Source: Oscillatoria sp. FACHB-1407
Lineage (GTDB): Bacteria; Cyanobacteriota; Cyanobacteriia; Elainellales; Elainellaceae
Length of the DNA stretch: 64,000 nucleotides
Reading direction: 5' to 3'
Assembly: GCF_014697545.1 (NCBI RefSeq)
Contig: NZ_JACJSA010000004.1
Coordinates: forward strand, 310,001 to 374,000
Shown: positions 44,592-53,169 of the stretch, in pieces
How positions within the stretch are numbered: position 1 is the first letter of the stretch
Layout of the letters: every line of letters begins with the position of its first letter
Program-made: the position numbers and the translations under genes
The notes under the pieces: generated by a model
The model's database searches: none
What the model saw: the letters and a program-made list of their open reading frames with translations, nothing else
Told to the model about the DNA's origin: nothing

Positions 44592-45938
44592 ATGTCTAAG
44601 CTTTCAAGACGTCGGTTTCTCTATACTGCCGGTGCAACTACAGCAGGTACAATTTTGCTCAATGCCTGCACCAACCCACCTAATCCAAATCAACAACAAA
44701 CAACTACAACCGCTTCCCCGGCAGTTAACGTTGGTGGTGGAGAAGGGCCGGAAGTCACTACGGCTCGACTGGGTTATATCCCGATTTTTGAATCAACTCC
44801 CATTATCATTGCGAAGGTCAAAGGCTTTTTTGATAAGTATGGAATGACCGATGTACAGGTTGTGAAACAAGCCTCTTGGGGGGCGTTGCGGGATAACGTG
44901 ATCATTGGTTCTCAAGGGGGCGGATTGGATGCAGCCCAGTTTCAAATGCCTATGCCCTACTTTTTAAATGAAGGGTTGATTACAGCAGACAAATCCAAAC
45001 TGCCCATGTATGTGCTGTTGCAAACTTCCACGCAGGGGAATGGAATTGCGATCGCGGGTAAGCACAGCGGCAAGAACATGCACTTGAATTTGAGTCAGGT
45101 AAAATCCTATTTCACTCAACTCAAAGGGGGTGGAACTCCGTTCACAGCGGCTTACACCTTCCCCGGTGCGAATCAGGAATTGTGGATTCGCTACTGGTTA
45201 GCCGCAGGTGGAATTGACCCTGATGCTGATGTGAAGCTGATTGCTGTTCCACCACCACAAACCGTTGCCAACATGAAGACGGGAACCATGGATGGATTTA
45301 GCACAGGTGACCCGTGGCCCTACCGGATTGTGCAAGAAAACATTGGCTTCATGGCAACATTGACTGCTCAAATTTGGCCTGCTCACCCAGAGGAATACTT
45401 TGCAGTGCGTGCTGATTGGGCAGATCAATATCCCAAGGCGACGAAAGCCATCATGAAGGCGTTGATGGAGGCACAGCAATGGGTTGATGACCCTGCCAAC
45501 CGGGATGAAGCCATTCAGATTCTCTCCGGTCGGGAATACTTTAACCTCGCTGCCGATATCCTCACTCCTCCGATGAAGGGGCAATACAACCTGGGTGACG
45601 GTCAGCCCGCTATCAATGACATCAACATGGGACCACTCTTCTGGAAAGATCCGAGAGGCAGTGTGTCTTATCCTTACAAGAGCCACGATGCCTGGTTTCT
45701 GACAGAAAATATCCGGTGGGGCATGTTACCACTCGATACAGATGTCAAAGGATGGATTGATAAGGTCAACCGGGAAGACCTCTGGCGTGAAGCGGCTAAA
45801 GAAATGGGCATCGCCGATGCTGACATTCCTAAAGAAACTACACGCGGCGTTGAAACCTTCTTTGACGGCATTACCTTTGATGCCAATGATCCGACGGCAT
45901 ACCTGAAGAGCCTGCAAATCAAGAAGGTTTCTGTGTAG
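44592..45938 (+). CDS. NrtA/CmpA-family ABC transporter substrate-binding lipoprotein, orphan
   Basis: The 448-residue product begins with a twin-arginine-like signal ([17 protein letters not shown]) that runs into a lipobox (LLNAC), so it is likely a lipoprotein exported by Tat. A Thr/Pro-rich linker follows, then the NrtA/CmpA/SsuA-type periplasmic fold ([50 protein letters not shown]). NrtA binds nitrate or nitrite and CmpA binds bicarbonate; I cannot tell which from the residues. AGGAGG lies 9 nt before ATG 44592, so this start is preferred to ATG 44571. No permease or ATPase gene is adjacent, so it must work with a distant transporter or as a sensor. Confidence 0.9.
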   Translation: MSKLSRRRFLYTAGATTAGTILLNACTNPPNPNQQQTTTTASPAVNVGGGEGPEVTTARLGYIPIFESTPIIIAKVKGFFDKYGMTDVQVVKQASWGALRDNVIIGSQGGGLDAAQFQMPMPYFLNEGLITADKSKLPMYVLLQTSTQGNGIAIAGKHSGKNMHLNLSQVKSYFTQLKGGGTPFTAAYTFPGANQELWIRYWLAAGGIDPDADVKLIAVPPPQTVANMKTGTMDGFSTGDPWPYRIVQENIGFMATLTAQIWPAHPEEYFAVRADWADQYPKATKAIMKALMEAQQWVDDPANRDEAIQILSGREYFNLAADILTPPMKGQYNLGDGQPAINDINMGPLFWKDPRGSVSYPYKSHDAWFLTENIRWGMLPLDTDVKGWIDKVNREDLWREAAKEMGIADADIPKETTRGVETFFDGITFDANDPTAYLKSLQIKKVSV

Positions 45939-46238
45939 GCAGTTTGGTGGCGATCGCCCCTTGTAATAAGAGCGATGCTTTGACTTGTGGCGATCGCTAT
46001 TGAACTTCGCTTATTCATCGCACTCAGCCCTGACATCGTAGTTACACATATGACCCAAATCTTTTGGGCTTGGCGATTGAAATCACAGCTAAAAGAGCAA
46101 AACCCGTCGATGTGGGTTACAGAAAACCTTGATGCATTGAGTCCGCGCAGATGGGCTTCGATCAAATAGGTGCGAATTCCATTCGCCTGCCACAGCACGG
46201 AATATCAAGGGTTTTGGAAATTTTGTCAGTCAACCAGA

Positions 46239-46343
46239 TATAGCCGTAACCACATTCGATAGGGCGGAGGCGAGTCAGGAAACTCCCCCAATATCAGGGT
46301 TTGAACGATTGCCTTTGTCCTATGCTCTCTGACCAAAGCTATC
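46239..46343 (-). repeat. Dispersed ~104-bp element, family A, copy 4 (inverse)
   Basis: tatagccgtaaccacattcg at the left and ctgaccaaagctat at the right are the reverse complement of the family A ends; cggaggcgagtcag lies between. Confidence 0.85.
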
Positions 46344-46512
46344 AGAACTTATACCGACTTAAAGAGTTTTTTGGGCAAATCAGCGTTGGGGAGGGGTTTG
46401 GTACTGCCAAACCCGTACAAGCATTCGTCGCCTTCACAATTCAAATTGATATTACGCAGTTAGAACCCCTAACTCTTTTAAAGGGTAGCTTCCGGGATTT
46501 TCCCCTTCTCAA

Positions 46513-46791
46513 GTTACGGTGTACACACATCTCTGTTTTTTAATGAGACTTGGTTGCTCCAATGAGTTTCAAAACCAGGCATTGGGAGATTTTCCCCCAA
46601 CCCCCCATTGGGGGACGCCACTGCCTCCCCTAAACCCCCTAGCAGAAGGTGTTTTGGTTAACCCAAAGGCGCGCTTCGCATCGGTTCCAAGTATGGGTGT
46701 TTCTGATTGGGTCAAGACTCTTGATAAAGGCTCAAAGTCCCTCAACGTTAGGGGATTTAGGGTCTGAAAGAACTTGTGTGTACACGGTAGC
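46513..46791. repeat. Dispersed ~280-bp element, family D, copy 2 (inverse)
   Basis: The ends gttacggtgtacacacat and gtgtgtacacggtagc are inverted repeats. Internal blocks (cattgggggac, aggcgcgcttcgcatcggtt) match the element at 18292-18575 in reverse order and orientation. Confidence 0.82.
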
Positions 46792-46842
46792 CTTTTCACA
46801 GTCTTAACCACCTCTCACTCACAAGGTTTCCTAACAGCCCAA

Positions 46843-46870
46843 GGGCAACCCTAAAAAGTTGCCCTTTTTT
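46843..46870 (+). terminator. Intrinsic terminator
   Basis: GGGCAAC and GTTGCCC form a 7-bp stem over an 8-nt loop, followed by TTTTTT on the plus strand. The nearest plus-strand gene is the NrtA/CmpA-like one, 900 bp upstream, with repeats between. On the minus strand the stem lies just past the cmoA stop but lacks a U-run. Confidence 0.75.
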
Positions 46871-46876
46871 CTGGCG

Positions 46877-47647
46877 TTATTTCAATGCCACTAGTGAAAC
46901 AAAATTATGCAATTTGATTAAAGTATCGATGTGCTCAAAGCCACTGTCGCGTAACATTTGAATCTGTTGCTGTTCCGTTAGGGGGACAAGCACATTCTCT
47001 AAAGCTTCTTTTTTACGTTCGATCTCAGTTCGGGCATAGCCGTTACGGGTTTTAAAGGCTTCATAATGCAACGTCACTGTTTCTTGTAATCGTGGATGGG
47101 GCGACTTCACCTTTTCACTCAAAAACAGCAGCCCTCCGGGTACTAAACCCTCATAGAGCGATCGCAACAACGTCTGTCGCTGTTTCACGGGCAAAAATTG
47201 CAACGTGTAATTAATTACGACGACACTGCTATTGTCAAACGATATATCTTCCGCATTCGCACAAATCAGTTTCACCTGATGTGTATGTTGAATCTCTTTT
47301 AACTTCTCATGGGCTTTCTCTAACATCGCCTCAGAGTTGTCGATGCCAACGAGTTGAGCCGGTTGTTTGAGAAAGCGTCCCAACAGTTCTAAAAAAGTAC
47401 CGGTTGAGCAACCGATATCTACAATTTGAGTGTTGGGCTGGTAGTAGGCGTGTGCCCAATGCACCGCACAGGCAATCACCTCCCGATACAGTGGCACTGA
47501 GCGTGACACCATGTTATCGAAGACCCGCGCTACCTCTTCGTTAAAGGTGAAGGGCTTGGGCCACGGTCCTTTTTCAAATAGGTCATCTTTGTCAGGGTTG
47601 AGATAGAGCGATGTGGAATAAAGCTCAGCGTCGATTGGGTCGGGCAT
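46877..47647 (-). CDS. cmoA: Carboxy-SAM synthase CmoA
   Basis: CmoA converts SAM and prephenate to carboxy-SAM, the donor used by CmoB. The 256-residue protein matches the family: DLFEKGPWPKPFTFNEEVAR, VFDNMVSRSVPLYREV, SAM motif VDIGCSTGTFLELLG, IDNSEAMLEKA, VVINYTLQFLP, LYEGLVPGGLLFLSEKV, and the C-terminal IKLHNFVSLVALK. I set the start at ATG 47647 (MPDPIDAELYS). A longer frame to 47752 would add a poly-Phe/Leu stretch translated from purine-rich repeat DNA and is not credible. It lies 132 bp downstream of the U32-like gene at 47780; the gap is filled by heptamer-type repeats, which may have separated a once tighter operon. Confidence 0.95.
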   Translation of the reverse strand: MPDPIDAELYSTSLYLNPDKDDLFEKGPWPKPFTFNEEVARVFDNMVSRSVPLYREVIACAVHWAHAYYQPNTQIVDIGCSTGTFLELLGRFLKQPAQLVGIDNSEAMLEKAHEKLKEIQHTHQVKLICANAEDISFDNSSVVVINYTLQFLPVKQRQTLLRSLYEGLVPGGLLFLSEKVKSPHPRLQETVTLHYEAFKTRNGYARTEIERKKEALENVLVPLTEQQQIQMLRDSGFEHIDTLIKLHNFVSLVALK

Positions 47648-47779
47648 AAGGGAAAAAAGAAGAGAGAAGAAAGAAAAAAGAAGAGAGAAGAGAGAAAAAA
47701 GAAGGATGAAGGATAAAAGATAAAAAGAAAAGTAAGAGGGGTTGTTCCCCATTCCCTCACTTCCCTACTCCTCCACTCC

Positions 47780-48952
47780 CTACTCCCCACTCCCTCCAAT
47801 CAACAGTGAACCCGACACAACTTTCTTAATCCACTCGGTGATGATTAATTGCTGTGGTGCGATCGCCTCTACTGTTTCATTGTGGATGTCTCGGAAGACT
47901 AAATTTTGGGGCAGAGGGAGTTCTTCTCCTGTAGTCAGCACAATACTTTTGATGTGTGAAACGTGAAACGATTGCGTTGTGTAGAAGACAAGGTACTGAC
48001 CTTTCTCAGCAGCAACCACTTCGGCTAACCGTTGCGGCGTATTGTAATCATCCAGTTTTGATTTCATCCGGTTGAATAAAGAGGTCGTCCGATTGGCATT
48101 AAAAAATGGCGCACGAGTCTCTCGTACCCACTGTTTCCGCAGCACAACGGGATCATCCAAAATTTGCTGACAAATGCGGTCTATATCGATCGCCATATCT
48201 CCATCACGTCCCAGATGACGCAGATCTAAACGAACGGTATGTAAACCCGCTGCCTTCAGTGCCTCTAAGCGATCGAGAATGAACTGATCTTTGTCGAGAA
48301 ACATCAACGTACCGTGAGCCGTTTCCACCGTGGGGAAGGGGCGTTGAGGAGACTCTTCAAACGCGACGGTGGTTTCTAAATAGGGTGCATTCTCTTCTTC
48401 TTGAGGATTGGAAATGTGTGCTGACAGGAGCGATCGCGGCGAGTAAAACAACAAAATCTGTCCAACGCCCAACAACTCACAGGCAACAGGCAGGCTTTGA
48501 CAGTACTCAACCAATTGCTTTTCGGGGAGTTCGATGGATAGGATCAATCGCTCCAGCGAAGTGCCAAACAACTCACACCATCCTTGCAATGCCTCAAGGT
48601 TGTGGTTGCCTGTTTCGACGATGAGTTGCAGTGGCATCTCTGGCGCGTGAGTTGTAAGCCAATAAGCGGCTCCTACGTCGCTCACCCGCACTGCGGCGAA
48701 ACGGCGCAGATCCCACCGTTGCAGGCGATCGCTCACCACCGACAACATCCGCTCGGTCATCACAATGTCCCATACCAGAACGGGACGCAATCCCCGCTGC
48801 GTGGCTTCTAGTGCCAGGGATTGCACCTCTGCTTCCCCCAACCTTCCCTGGCGAGCTAACAACGCTGGCTCCAGCAGCACCTCCTGTAACTGGGGGGCAT
48901 GGGCACACCGCTCAAGATCACGACTGGAGGAGGCAAAGGTGTTGAATTGCAT
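47780..48952 (-). CDS. U32 peptidase-like protein lacking the Fe-S cysteines
   Basis: The 390-residue protein has the fold signature of the U32 family without its cluster site. ILSIELPEKQLVEYCQSLPV and GVGQILLFYSPRSLLSAHIS correspond to the place where U32 proteins normally have a Cys after SPR and three more cysteines. Here the first is Ser and the others are missing from the following stretch (NPQEEENAPYLE). The C-terminal part (LDLRHLGRDGDMAIDIDRIC, RAPFFNANRTTSLFNR) resembles the rear of U32 hydroxylases. Its stop is repeat-flanked (LLIGGSGE). The gene starts 5 bp after the four-Cys U32 gene, so the two are surely cotranscribed and may form a heteromer. Confidence 0.82.
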   Translation of the reverse strand: MQFNTFASSSRDLERCAHAPQLQEVLLEPALLARQGRLGEAEVQSLALEATQRGLRPVLVWDIVMTERMLSVVSDRLQRWDLRRFAAVRVSDVGAAYWLTTHAPEMPLQLIVETGNHNLEALQGWCELFGTSLERLILSIELPEKQLVEYCQSLPVACELLGVGQILLFYSPRSLLSAHISNPQEEENAPYLETTVAFEESPQRPFPTVETAHGTLMFLDKDQFILDRLEALKAAGLHTVRLDLRHLGRDGDMAIDIDRICQQILDDPVVLRKQWVRETRAPFFNANRTTSLFNRMKSKLDDYNTPQRLAEVVAAEKGQYLVFYTTQSFHVSHIKSIVLTTGEELPLPQNLVFRDIHNETVEAIAPQQLIITEWIKKVVSGSLLIGGSGE

Positions 48953-48957
48953 AGAGT

Positions 48958-50226
48958 CTAAACCGCAACCGATTCAAGGACAGGTTGGGTGTTGGAGGAC
49001 GACGCATTGGAGGCAAGACGGACAACATTCCATTGCGCGATCGCCCCCCAACGTTCCAGTCCCTCTGGTTTGGCAACACACACTACACTGTCTTGTCGCA
49101 TCGATTGCAGTGGTTCTCCCGTAATCGAAGTCAACTGCTGTGCTGTCCAGGCGATCGGCTCTCCCACAAACGGCACAATCTCTAAGCGATCGCCCACCGC
49201 CAATGGCTCCAACAATCGCACAATCACCGTTTCTGAAGTAACGTCCAGGACTAACCCAATATATTGATGGGTGCCCGTATTAATGCCATGCAACCGCTCA
49301 AACACAGAGGAGCGATCGGCAGGGGTTTCCAGCGATCCGGTGGTGTAATCGCGGTGGGGAACGGACTGCAACTCAGCCGCAGCTTCTGCCAGCAAAGCAG
49401 CATCCAACGTGCCATTGGCATAGGCATCAATCAGTTGCCGATACACTTTGCAGGTCAGGGCAACATAAAAGGATGATTTCATTCGCCCTTCAATCTTGAG
49501 GGAGCAAATTTGGTGAGTAAAAAAGTCGCCAATTTGCGAAATACCCCACAGATCTTTGGACGACATAAACGCCACTAACTCAGTCGGTTGGGCTTGCTCA
49601 ATGGCATGATCTGTCGGCAAATGATAGGGCAATCGACAGGACTGGATGCATCCCCCCCGATTTGAGTCTCGCCCTGCGGTAAAGTTTGAGATGGTGCAAT
49701 GCCCCGAATACGCCATACACATAGCACCGTGGGTAAACATCTCCACGTCCATTCCGGTTTGCTGGCGAATCTGACCTGCTTCAGCAATGCTCAACTCTCG
49801 CCCCACAATTAACCGCTTCACCCCCAACTTTGCCCACACCTGAGCCGCATAAACGTTGAGGCAGGAGGCTTGTGTTGAGAGATGAATCGAGAGATTCGAG
49901 CTAGCTTGAATTCTGCGAATCACCCCAAGATCAGACACGATGACTGCATCTACCCCGATCGCTTCAAGAAACTGGCAATACTCCGCAAAGCCCTCAAAGT
50001 CAGCATCATGAAGAAAGGCATTGAGAGTGACATAAATTTTGGCGTTGTGCTGATGGGCAAATTGGATGCCCTGCACCAGATCATCCTCTGTGAAGTTATC
50101 GGCTCGTGCCCGTAACCCATACTTTTGCCCACCCAAATACACTGCGTCCGCTCCGTAGGCGATCGCAACGTACAATCTTTCCAAGTTTTTAGCAGGAGCG
50201 AGCAACTCCGGTTTCCACATCATCAC
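48958..50226 (-). CDS. U32 peptidase-family Fe-S protein, probable tRNA hydroxylation factor (TrhP/YegQ-like)
   Basis: The 422-residue protein starts PELLAPAKNLERLYVAIAYG and has the U32 core with Cys 170, Cys 177, Cys 193 and Cys 197 (FTHGAMCMAYSGHC, NRGGCIQSCRLP), the ligand pattern of a [4Fe-4S] cluster. It ends with the beta-barrel typical of TrhP (GLVLDVTSETVIVRLLEPLA). In E. coli, TrhP hydroxylates U34 of tRNA using prephenate-linked chemistry, making the substrate for CmoA/CmoB. With cmoA two genes downstream the same role is likely. RlhA and UbiU/UbiV are other members of the family. The length fits TrhP rather than the longer RlhA. Several start codons are possible at 50220-50226 (GTG, ATG, ATG). 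Confidence 0.88.
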   Translation of the reverse strand: MMMWKPELLAPAKNLERLYVAIAYGADAVYLGGQKYGLRARADNFTEDDLVQGIQFAHQHNAKIYVTLNAFLHDADFEGFAEYCQFLEAIGVDAVIVSDLGVIRRIQASSNLSIHLSTQASCLNVYAAQVWAKLGVKRLIVGRELSIAEAGQIRQQTGMDVEMFTHGAMCMAYSGHCTISNFTAGRDSNRGGCIQSCRLPYHLPTDHAIEQAQPTELVAFMSSKDLWGISQIGDFFTHQICSLKIEGRMKSSFYVALTCKVYRQLIDAYANGTLDAALLAEAAAELQSVPHRDYTTGSLETPADRSSVFERLHGINTGTHQYIGLVLDVTSETVIVRLLEPLAVGDRLEIVPFVGEPIAWTAQQLTSITGEPLQSMRQDSVVCVAKPEGLERWGAIAQWNVVRLASNASSSNTQPVLESVAV

Positions 50227-50350
50227 AATAAACGCAGCCCCATTGAGTCACTCCATTCTACCGCACTAGAAAATCGACGCGCCGAGAAACTAGCGCAGTG
50301 AGATATTGAGGATGCGTGGATTTCCCAATTTCAATTGATGGCTAGAAGCT

Positions 50351-50938
50351 CTACGACGCTAAAGATGTATCCTTTTTGCGGCGAGTCTTGCGGCCATTGG
50401 ATGGACTAACTTTGACCTGATTCTCAGATTGATTTTTAGCGGCAGCTTGAGTACGAGACGATGAACGAGGACGTCTTCCCCGCTTAGCCGGAGCTTCTGG
50501 CTCAGTGGATGTTGGTGCAGTCGGAGCATCTGCCGCCGCAGATTCATCAGCAGAGCCTTTATCTTCTGCTTCTGGTGTTGCTCCATTGGCAGTATTTGAT
50601 TGAGCGTCTGCCTGGTCTGATTTTGGCTTACGACCTCTCGGTTTACGAGTCGCTTTTGCAGGAGCCGCAGCACTACTTTCTCGCTTACTGCGAGTGAGGT
50701 AATTCTTCAAGGAAGAAACACTAATTTCAATGCCCTGACCCCGAAGCAACTCAACCAGCTCTTCATAGCTGTAGCCTTTGCTAATGGCTGCTGAAATCAC
50801 ATCGTTCATCTGATCAATCGCTTCCCGCAAGGACCAACCTTGCTTTGGTTTTTCGGGAAGACTTTGGAGTGTTTGTGTGGCTTGATCGATTGATGTTTTA
50901 GAAACGGTAACTGATGAGCGTTTTTTTGATGTAGTCAT
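50351..50938 (-). CDS. Basic AT-hook-like protein with N-terminal helix-turn-helix-like domain
   Basis: I know no name for this 195-residue protein. The N-terminal ~85 residues include WSLREAIDQMNDVISAAISK and a YSYEELVELLRGQGIEIS-VSSLKNYL helix pair that resembles small DNA-binding domains of plasmid mobilisation proteins. The rest is low-complexity, Ala/Ser/Pro/Lys-rich, with two AT-hook-like cores (KPRGRKPK and KRGRRPRS) and a basic C-terminus (GRKTRRKKD). This suggests DNA binding of a histone-H1-like kind in the nucleoid. It lies 125 bp upstream of the U32 operon on the same strand; a shared transcript is possible but unproven. Confidence 0.8.
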   Translation of the reverse strand: MTTSKKRSSVTVSKTSIDQATQTLQSLPEKPKQGWSLREAIDQMNDVISAAISKGYSYEELVELLRGQGIEISVSSLKNYLTRSKRESSAAAPAKATRKPRGRKPKSDQADAQSNTANGATPEAEDKGSADESAAADAPTAPTSTEPEAPAKRGRRPRSSSRTQAAAKNQSENQVKVSPSNGRKTRRKKDTSLAS

Positions 50939-51848
50939 TGTTAAGACACAGTATATGTGGGGTGGATGGTGGCTTTGGAGTCTGTATGGCTGAATGCGGG
51001 GCGATCGCTTATGATATCGCTCACGATGTGTAGTGCAAATGAAAGCACTTTAGCAGATCAACGCATGAATTTAGTGTATTTCATGAAATAGATAAATCAA
51101 TAACATTGAGTAAGAATCTATCTTTAGATCAGGTACAAAATTTTTTATCTCGATAAAGATTTTCAGAACTTTTGAAAGTTTGTGTGATTGACTTCAGCGA
51201 TCATTTATTCCTGCATCTTTCAGTTCTGTCTTTACAAACTGCAAACTCTAGATGAACATCTTTCTGAAATATTCTAGAGCAATCCTAAATCAATTTATGA
51301 GCGATGCATTCAGAAATGTATTTAACAGTGATACTTTTCATACTGCGTTCATCTCAGATCTTAGGGTTGTGGATTTAATCAATCCGAAAACCGTATGGAC
51401 AGGTTTAGCAGACCAACGATTAAATGCGGCAATTGCCAAGACCGTTAAGGAGATTTCCAGGAAACAAAATACCTGTAAGAGCGTTTCGCGAAACGCCCCT
51501 GCCGAAAACCGATTGGTAGATTCTGGCTCAGGAGATTTCTGAGCCAGAGAATGGGGGGTTGTAGTCCTGGTCGGGGATTTCGCATCACCAGAAAGTTAAA
51601 ACTACGGAGTCCCGCCTGACTCGGTTAAAACTACTTCATGGAAAATTACGGAGTCTTTCCCATCTGTACAGGTAGTCCAAACTAGGGTAATACCGCTGCC
51701 TCGCATCTCCTCCTGTATTACATCCGTACTTCTTCGGAGGTTCACTAAAGCGGAGCAGAATTCTTGCGTTGAACTGCTGAGGATTCGATCGCTCATGAGG
51801 CGCACCATAGGGACATAAGTCAGACCACATTCAATCCCGGAAAACGCA
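50939..51848. other. Intergenic region (910 bp) with repeat fragments
   Basis: It contains a partial family F core (about 51363-51420), the palindrome GCGTTTCGCGAAACGC at 51481-51496 and AT-rich DNA at 51060-51240. Two open frames lie here, 51252-51542 on the plus strand and 51602-51808 on the minus strand. The first is built of repeat pieces and the second is antisense-like, so I list neither as a gene. Confidence 0.6.
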
Positions 51849-52148
51849 ATGAGAACCCCAATACTAGAACCGAAGACCTTTAGAGGATGGGAAATTAACC
51901 TCTATTTGGAGAAAGGAGGTTTTTCATTCCAGGTCAAACCCCCCGTTCCTTTTCTGTTTGATATGTTTGACGACGGCTGTATTTATTCCACCTCTGCACA
52001 AGCTTATGCCGCTGCAAAGCGGTTTATTAAAGTGGAAATGGTTTCAATTGCAGTGGAGCGATGGTTGTCTGAGGTTTATGAGACGGACACGATTTCCCAA
52101 GCAGAATACGAATCGCTCTATTACTCGTTGAGAAATTTTCAAGGATAG
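51849..52148 (+). CDS. Small protein of unknown function (99 aa)
   Basis: The 99-residue product starts MRTPILEPKTFRGWEINLYL and looks like a small family seen in several cyanobacteria: a beta hairpin (WEINLYLEKGGFSFQVKPPV) followed by a two-helix region (AQAYAAAKRFIKVEMVSIAV). No catalytic motif, signal peptide or cysteine cluster is visible, and no function is known to me. GGAAAA lies 7 nt before the ATG. It is monocistronic with repeat-rich flanks. Confidence 0.7.
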   Translation: MRTPILEPKTFRGWEINLYLEKGGFSFQVKPPVPFLFDMFDDGCIYSTSAQAYAAAKRFIKVEMVSIAVERWLSEVYETDTISQAEYESLYYSLRNFQG

Positions 52149-52254
52149 ATCAGAAGCAAGGGATACGGGGCATACCTGTTGGGGTGACGGCTGATTAACC
52201 CAAGGCGACTGCTCTAAGTACTGCTATTCACAGATAGGATTCGGAAATAAAACA

Positions 52255-52305
52255 AGGGGATGTGGGGGCTGCGCCCCAGCCAGGGGTGGAACCCCTGCAC
52301 CCCAA
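52255..52305 (-). repeat. Family B core fragment, inverse
   Basis: gggggctgcgccccagccag followed by gggtggaacccctgcacccc is the reverse complement of the family B core. The TATAGC ends are not preserved, although 'ttgtactaa' and 'ctattcacag' flank it. Confidence 0.65.
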
Positions 52306-52436
52306 ATTCCCAACCCTATTTACGACGAGTTGTACTAAGAATTGGAGTTTTAGTCAGGGTTTAAGTTCTTGTGTTGAATTCTAGCGATTCATCTAGGCTT
52401 AGGGTATTGTCAGGATGAATTGCTAGGAGTGACGCA

Positions 52437-53138
52437 ATGATTGACCTCTATTACTGGGCAACCCCAAACGGGCACAAAATCACTATCTTTTTAGAAGAAG
52501 CGGCACTTGAATATCGCATCGTGCCTGTCAACATTGGAGCAGGCGACCAATTCAAACCCGATTTTCTGAAAATTGCTCCTAATAATCGAATGCCTGCGAT
52601 CGTCGATCATGCCCCAGCCGACTCAGGAGAGCCGATTTCAGTATTTGAATCAGGTGCAATTTTACTTTATCTCGCGGAAAAAACGGGTCAGTTTTTGCCT
52701 GCTAATGTGCGTGGACGCAAAACCGTAACCGAATGGCTGTTTTGGCAGATGGGCGGATTAGGGCCGATGGCAGGGCAAAATCATCACTTTGTGCAATACG
52801 CTCCAGAAAAAATTCCCTACGCAATCGATCGCTATGTACGCGAAACAAACCGATTATATGGAGTGCTCGATCGCCAACTTCAAGGTCGAGCGTACATAGC
52901 AGGGGACTATTCCATCGCCGATATGGCTTGTTATCCCTGGATTGTGCCCTACGAGCGACAACAGCAAAACTTAGCAGATTTTCCCAATCTCCAGCGATGG
53001 TTTGAGCAAATGCAGGCTCGACCGGCTGTCGTTCGTGCCTACGAAAAAGGGGAGACGTTTAAAAGTGCCTCCACGATGACCGAGGAGAGCAAGAAGATTC
53101 TGTTTGGGCAAACAGCCGCAACATTGCCAACCCCTTAA
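52437..53138 (+). CDS. Glutathione S-transferase family protein (YfcG/Ure2-like)
   Basis: The 233-residue protein has an N-terminal thioredoxin fold, MIDLYYWATPNGHKITIFLE, where TPNG is the YfcG-type active loop. The glutathione-binding pattern NNRMPAIVDH and then SVFESGAILLYLAEKTG follow. The helical C-terminal domain has the N-capping motif SIADMACYPWI. YfcG-like enzymes act as disulfide reductases and peroxidases with glutathione in the cytosol. The DMT permease gene begins 31 bp downstream in the same direction, so the pair is likely an operon, perhaps handling an electrophile or thiol conjugate; this is inference from position only. Confidence 0.93.
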   Translation: MIDLYYWATPNGHKITIFLEEAALEYRIVPVNIGAGDQFKPDFLKIAPNNRMPAIVDHAPADSGEPISVFESGAILLYLAEKTGQFLPANVRGRKTVTEWLFWQMGGLGPMAGQNHHFVQYAPEKIPYAIDRYVRETNRLYGVLDRQLQGRAYIAGDYSIADMACYPWIVPYERQQQNLADFPNLQRWFEQMQARPAVVRAYEKGETFKSASTMTEESKKILFGQTAATLPTP

Positions 53139-53169
53139 GCTGTATACATTATTTATATAAAGACGTTCA

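Noticed and set aside
47648-47752. N-terminal extension of CmoA rich in Phe, Leu and Ser
   Set aside because: It is translated from a purine-rich repeat spacer; the family's N-terminus begins at the ATG at 47647.
51252-51542. 96-codon plus-strand frame
   Set aside because: Its second half is a family F fragment and the GCGTTTCGCGAAACGC palindrome; composition changes abruptly inside the frame.
51602-51808. 68-codon minus-strand frame upstream of the 99-aa gene
   Set aside because: Two overlapping frames on this strand are equally open, there is no good ribosome-binding site, and no family is recognisable. A small real gene is not excluded.
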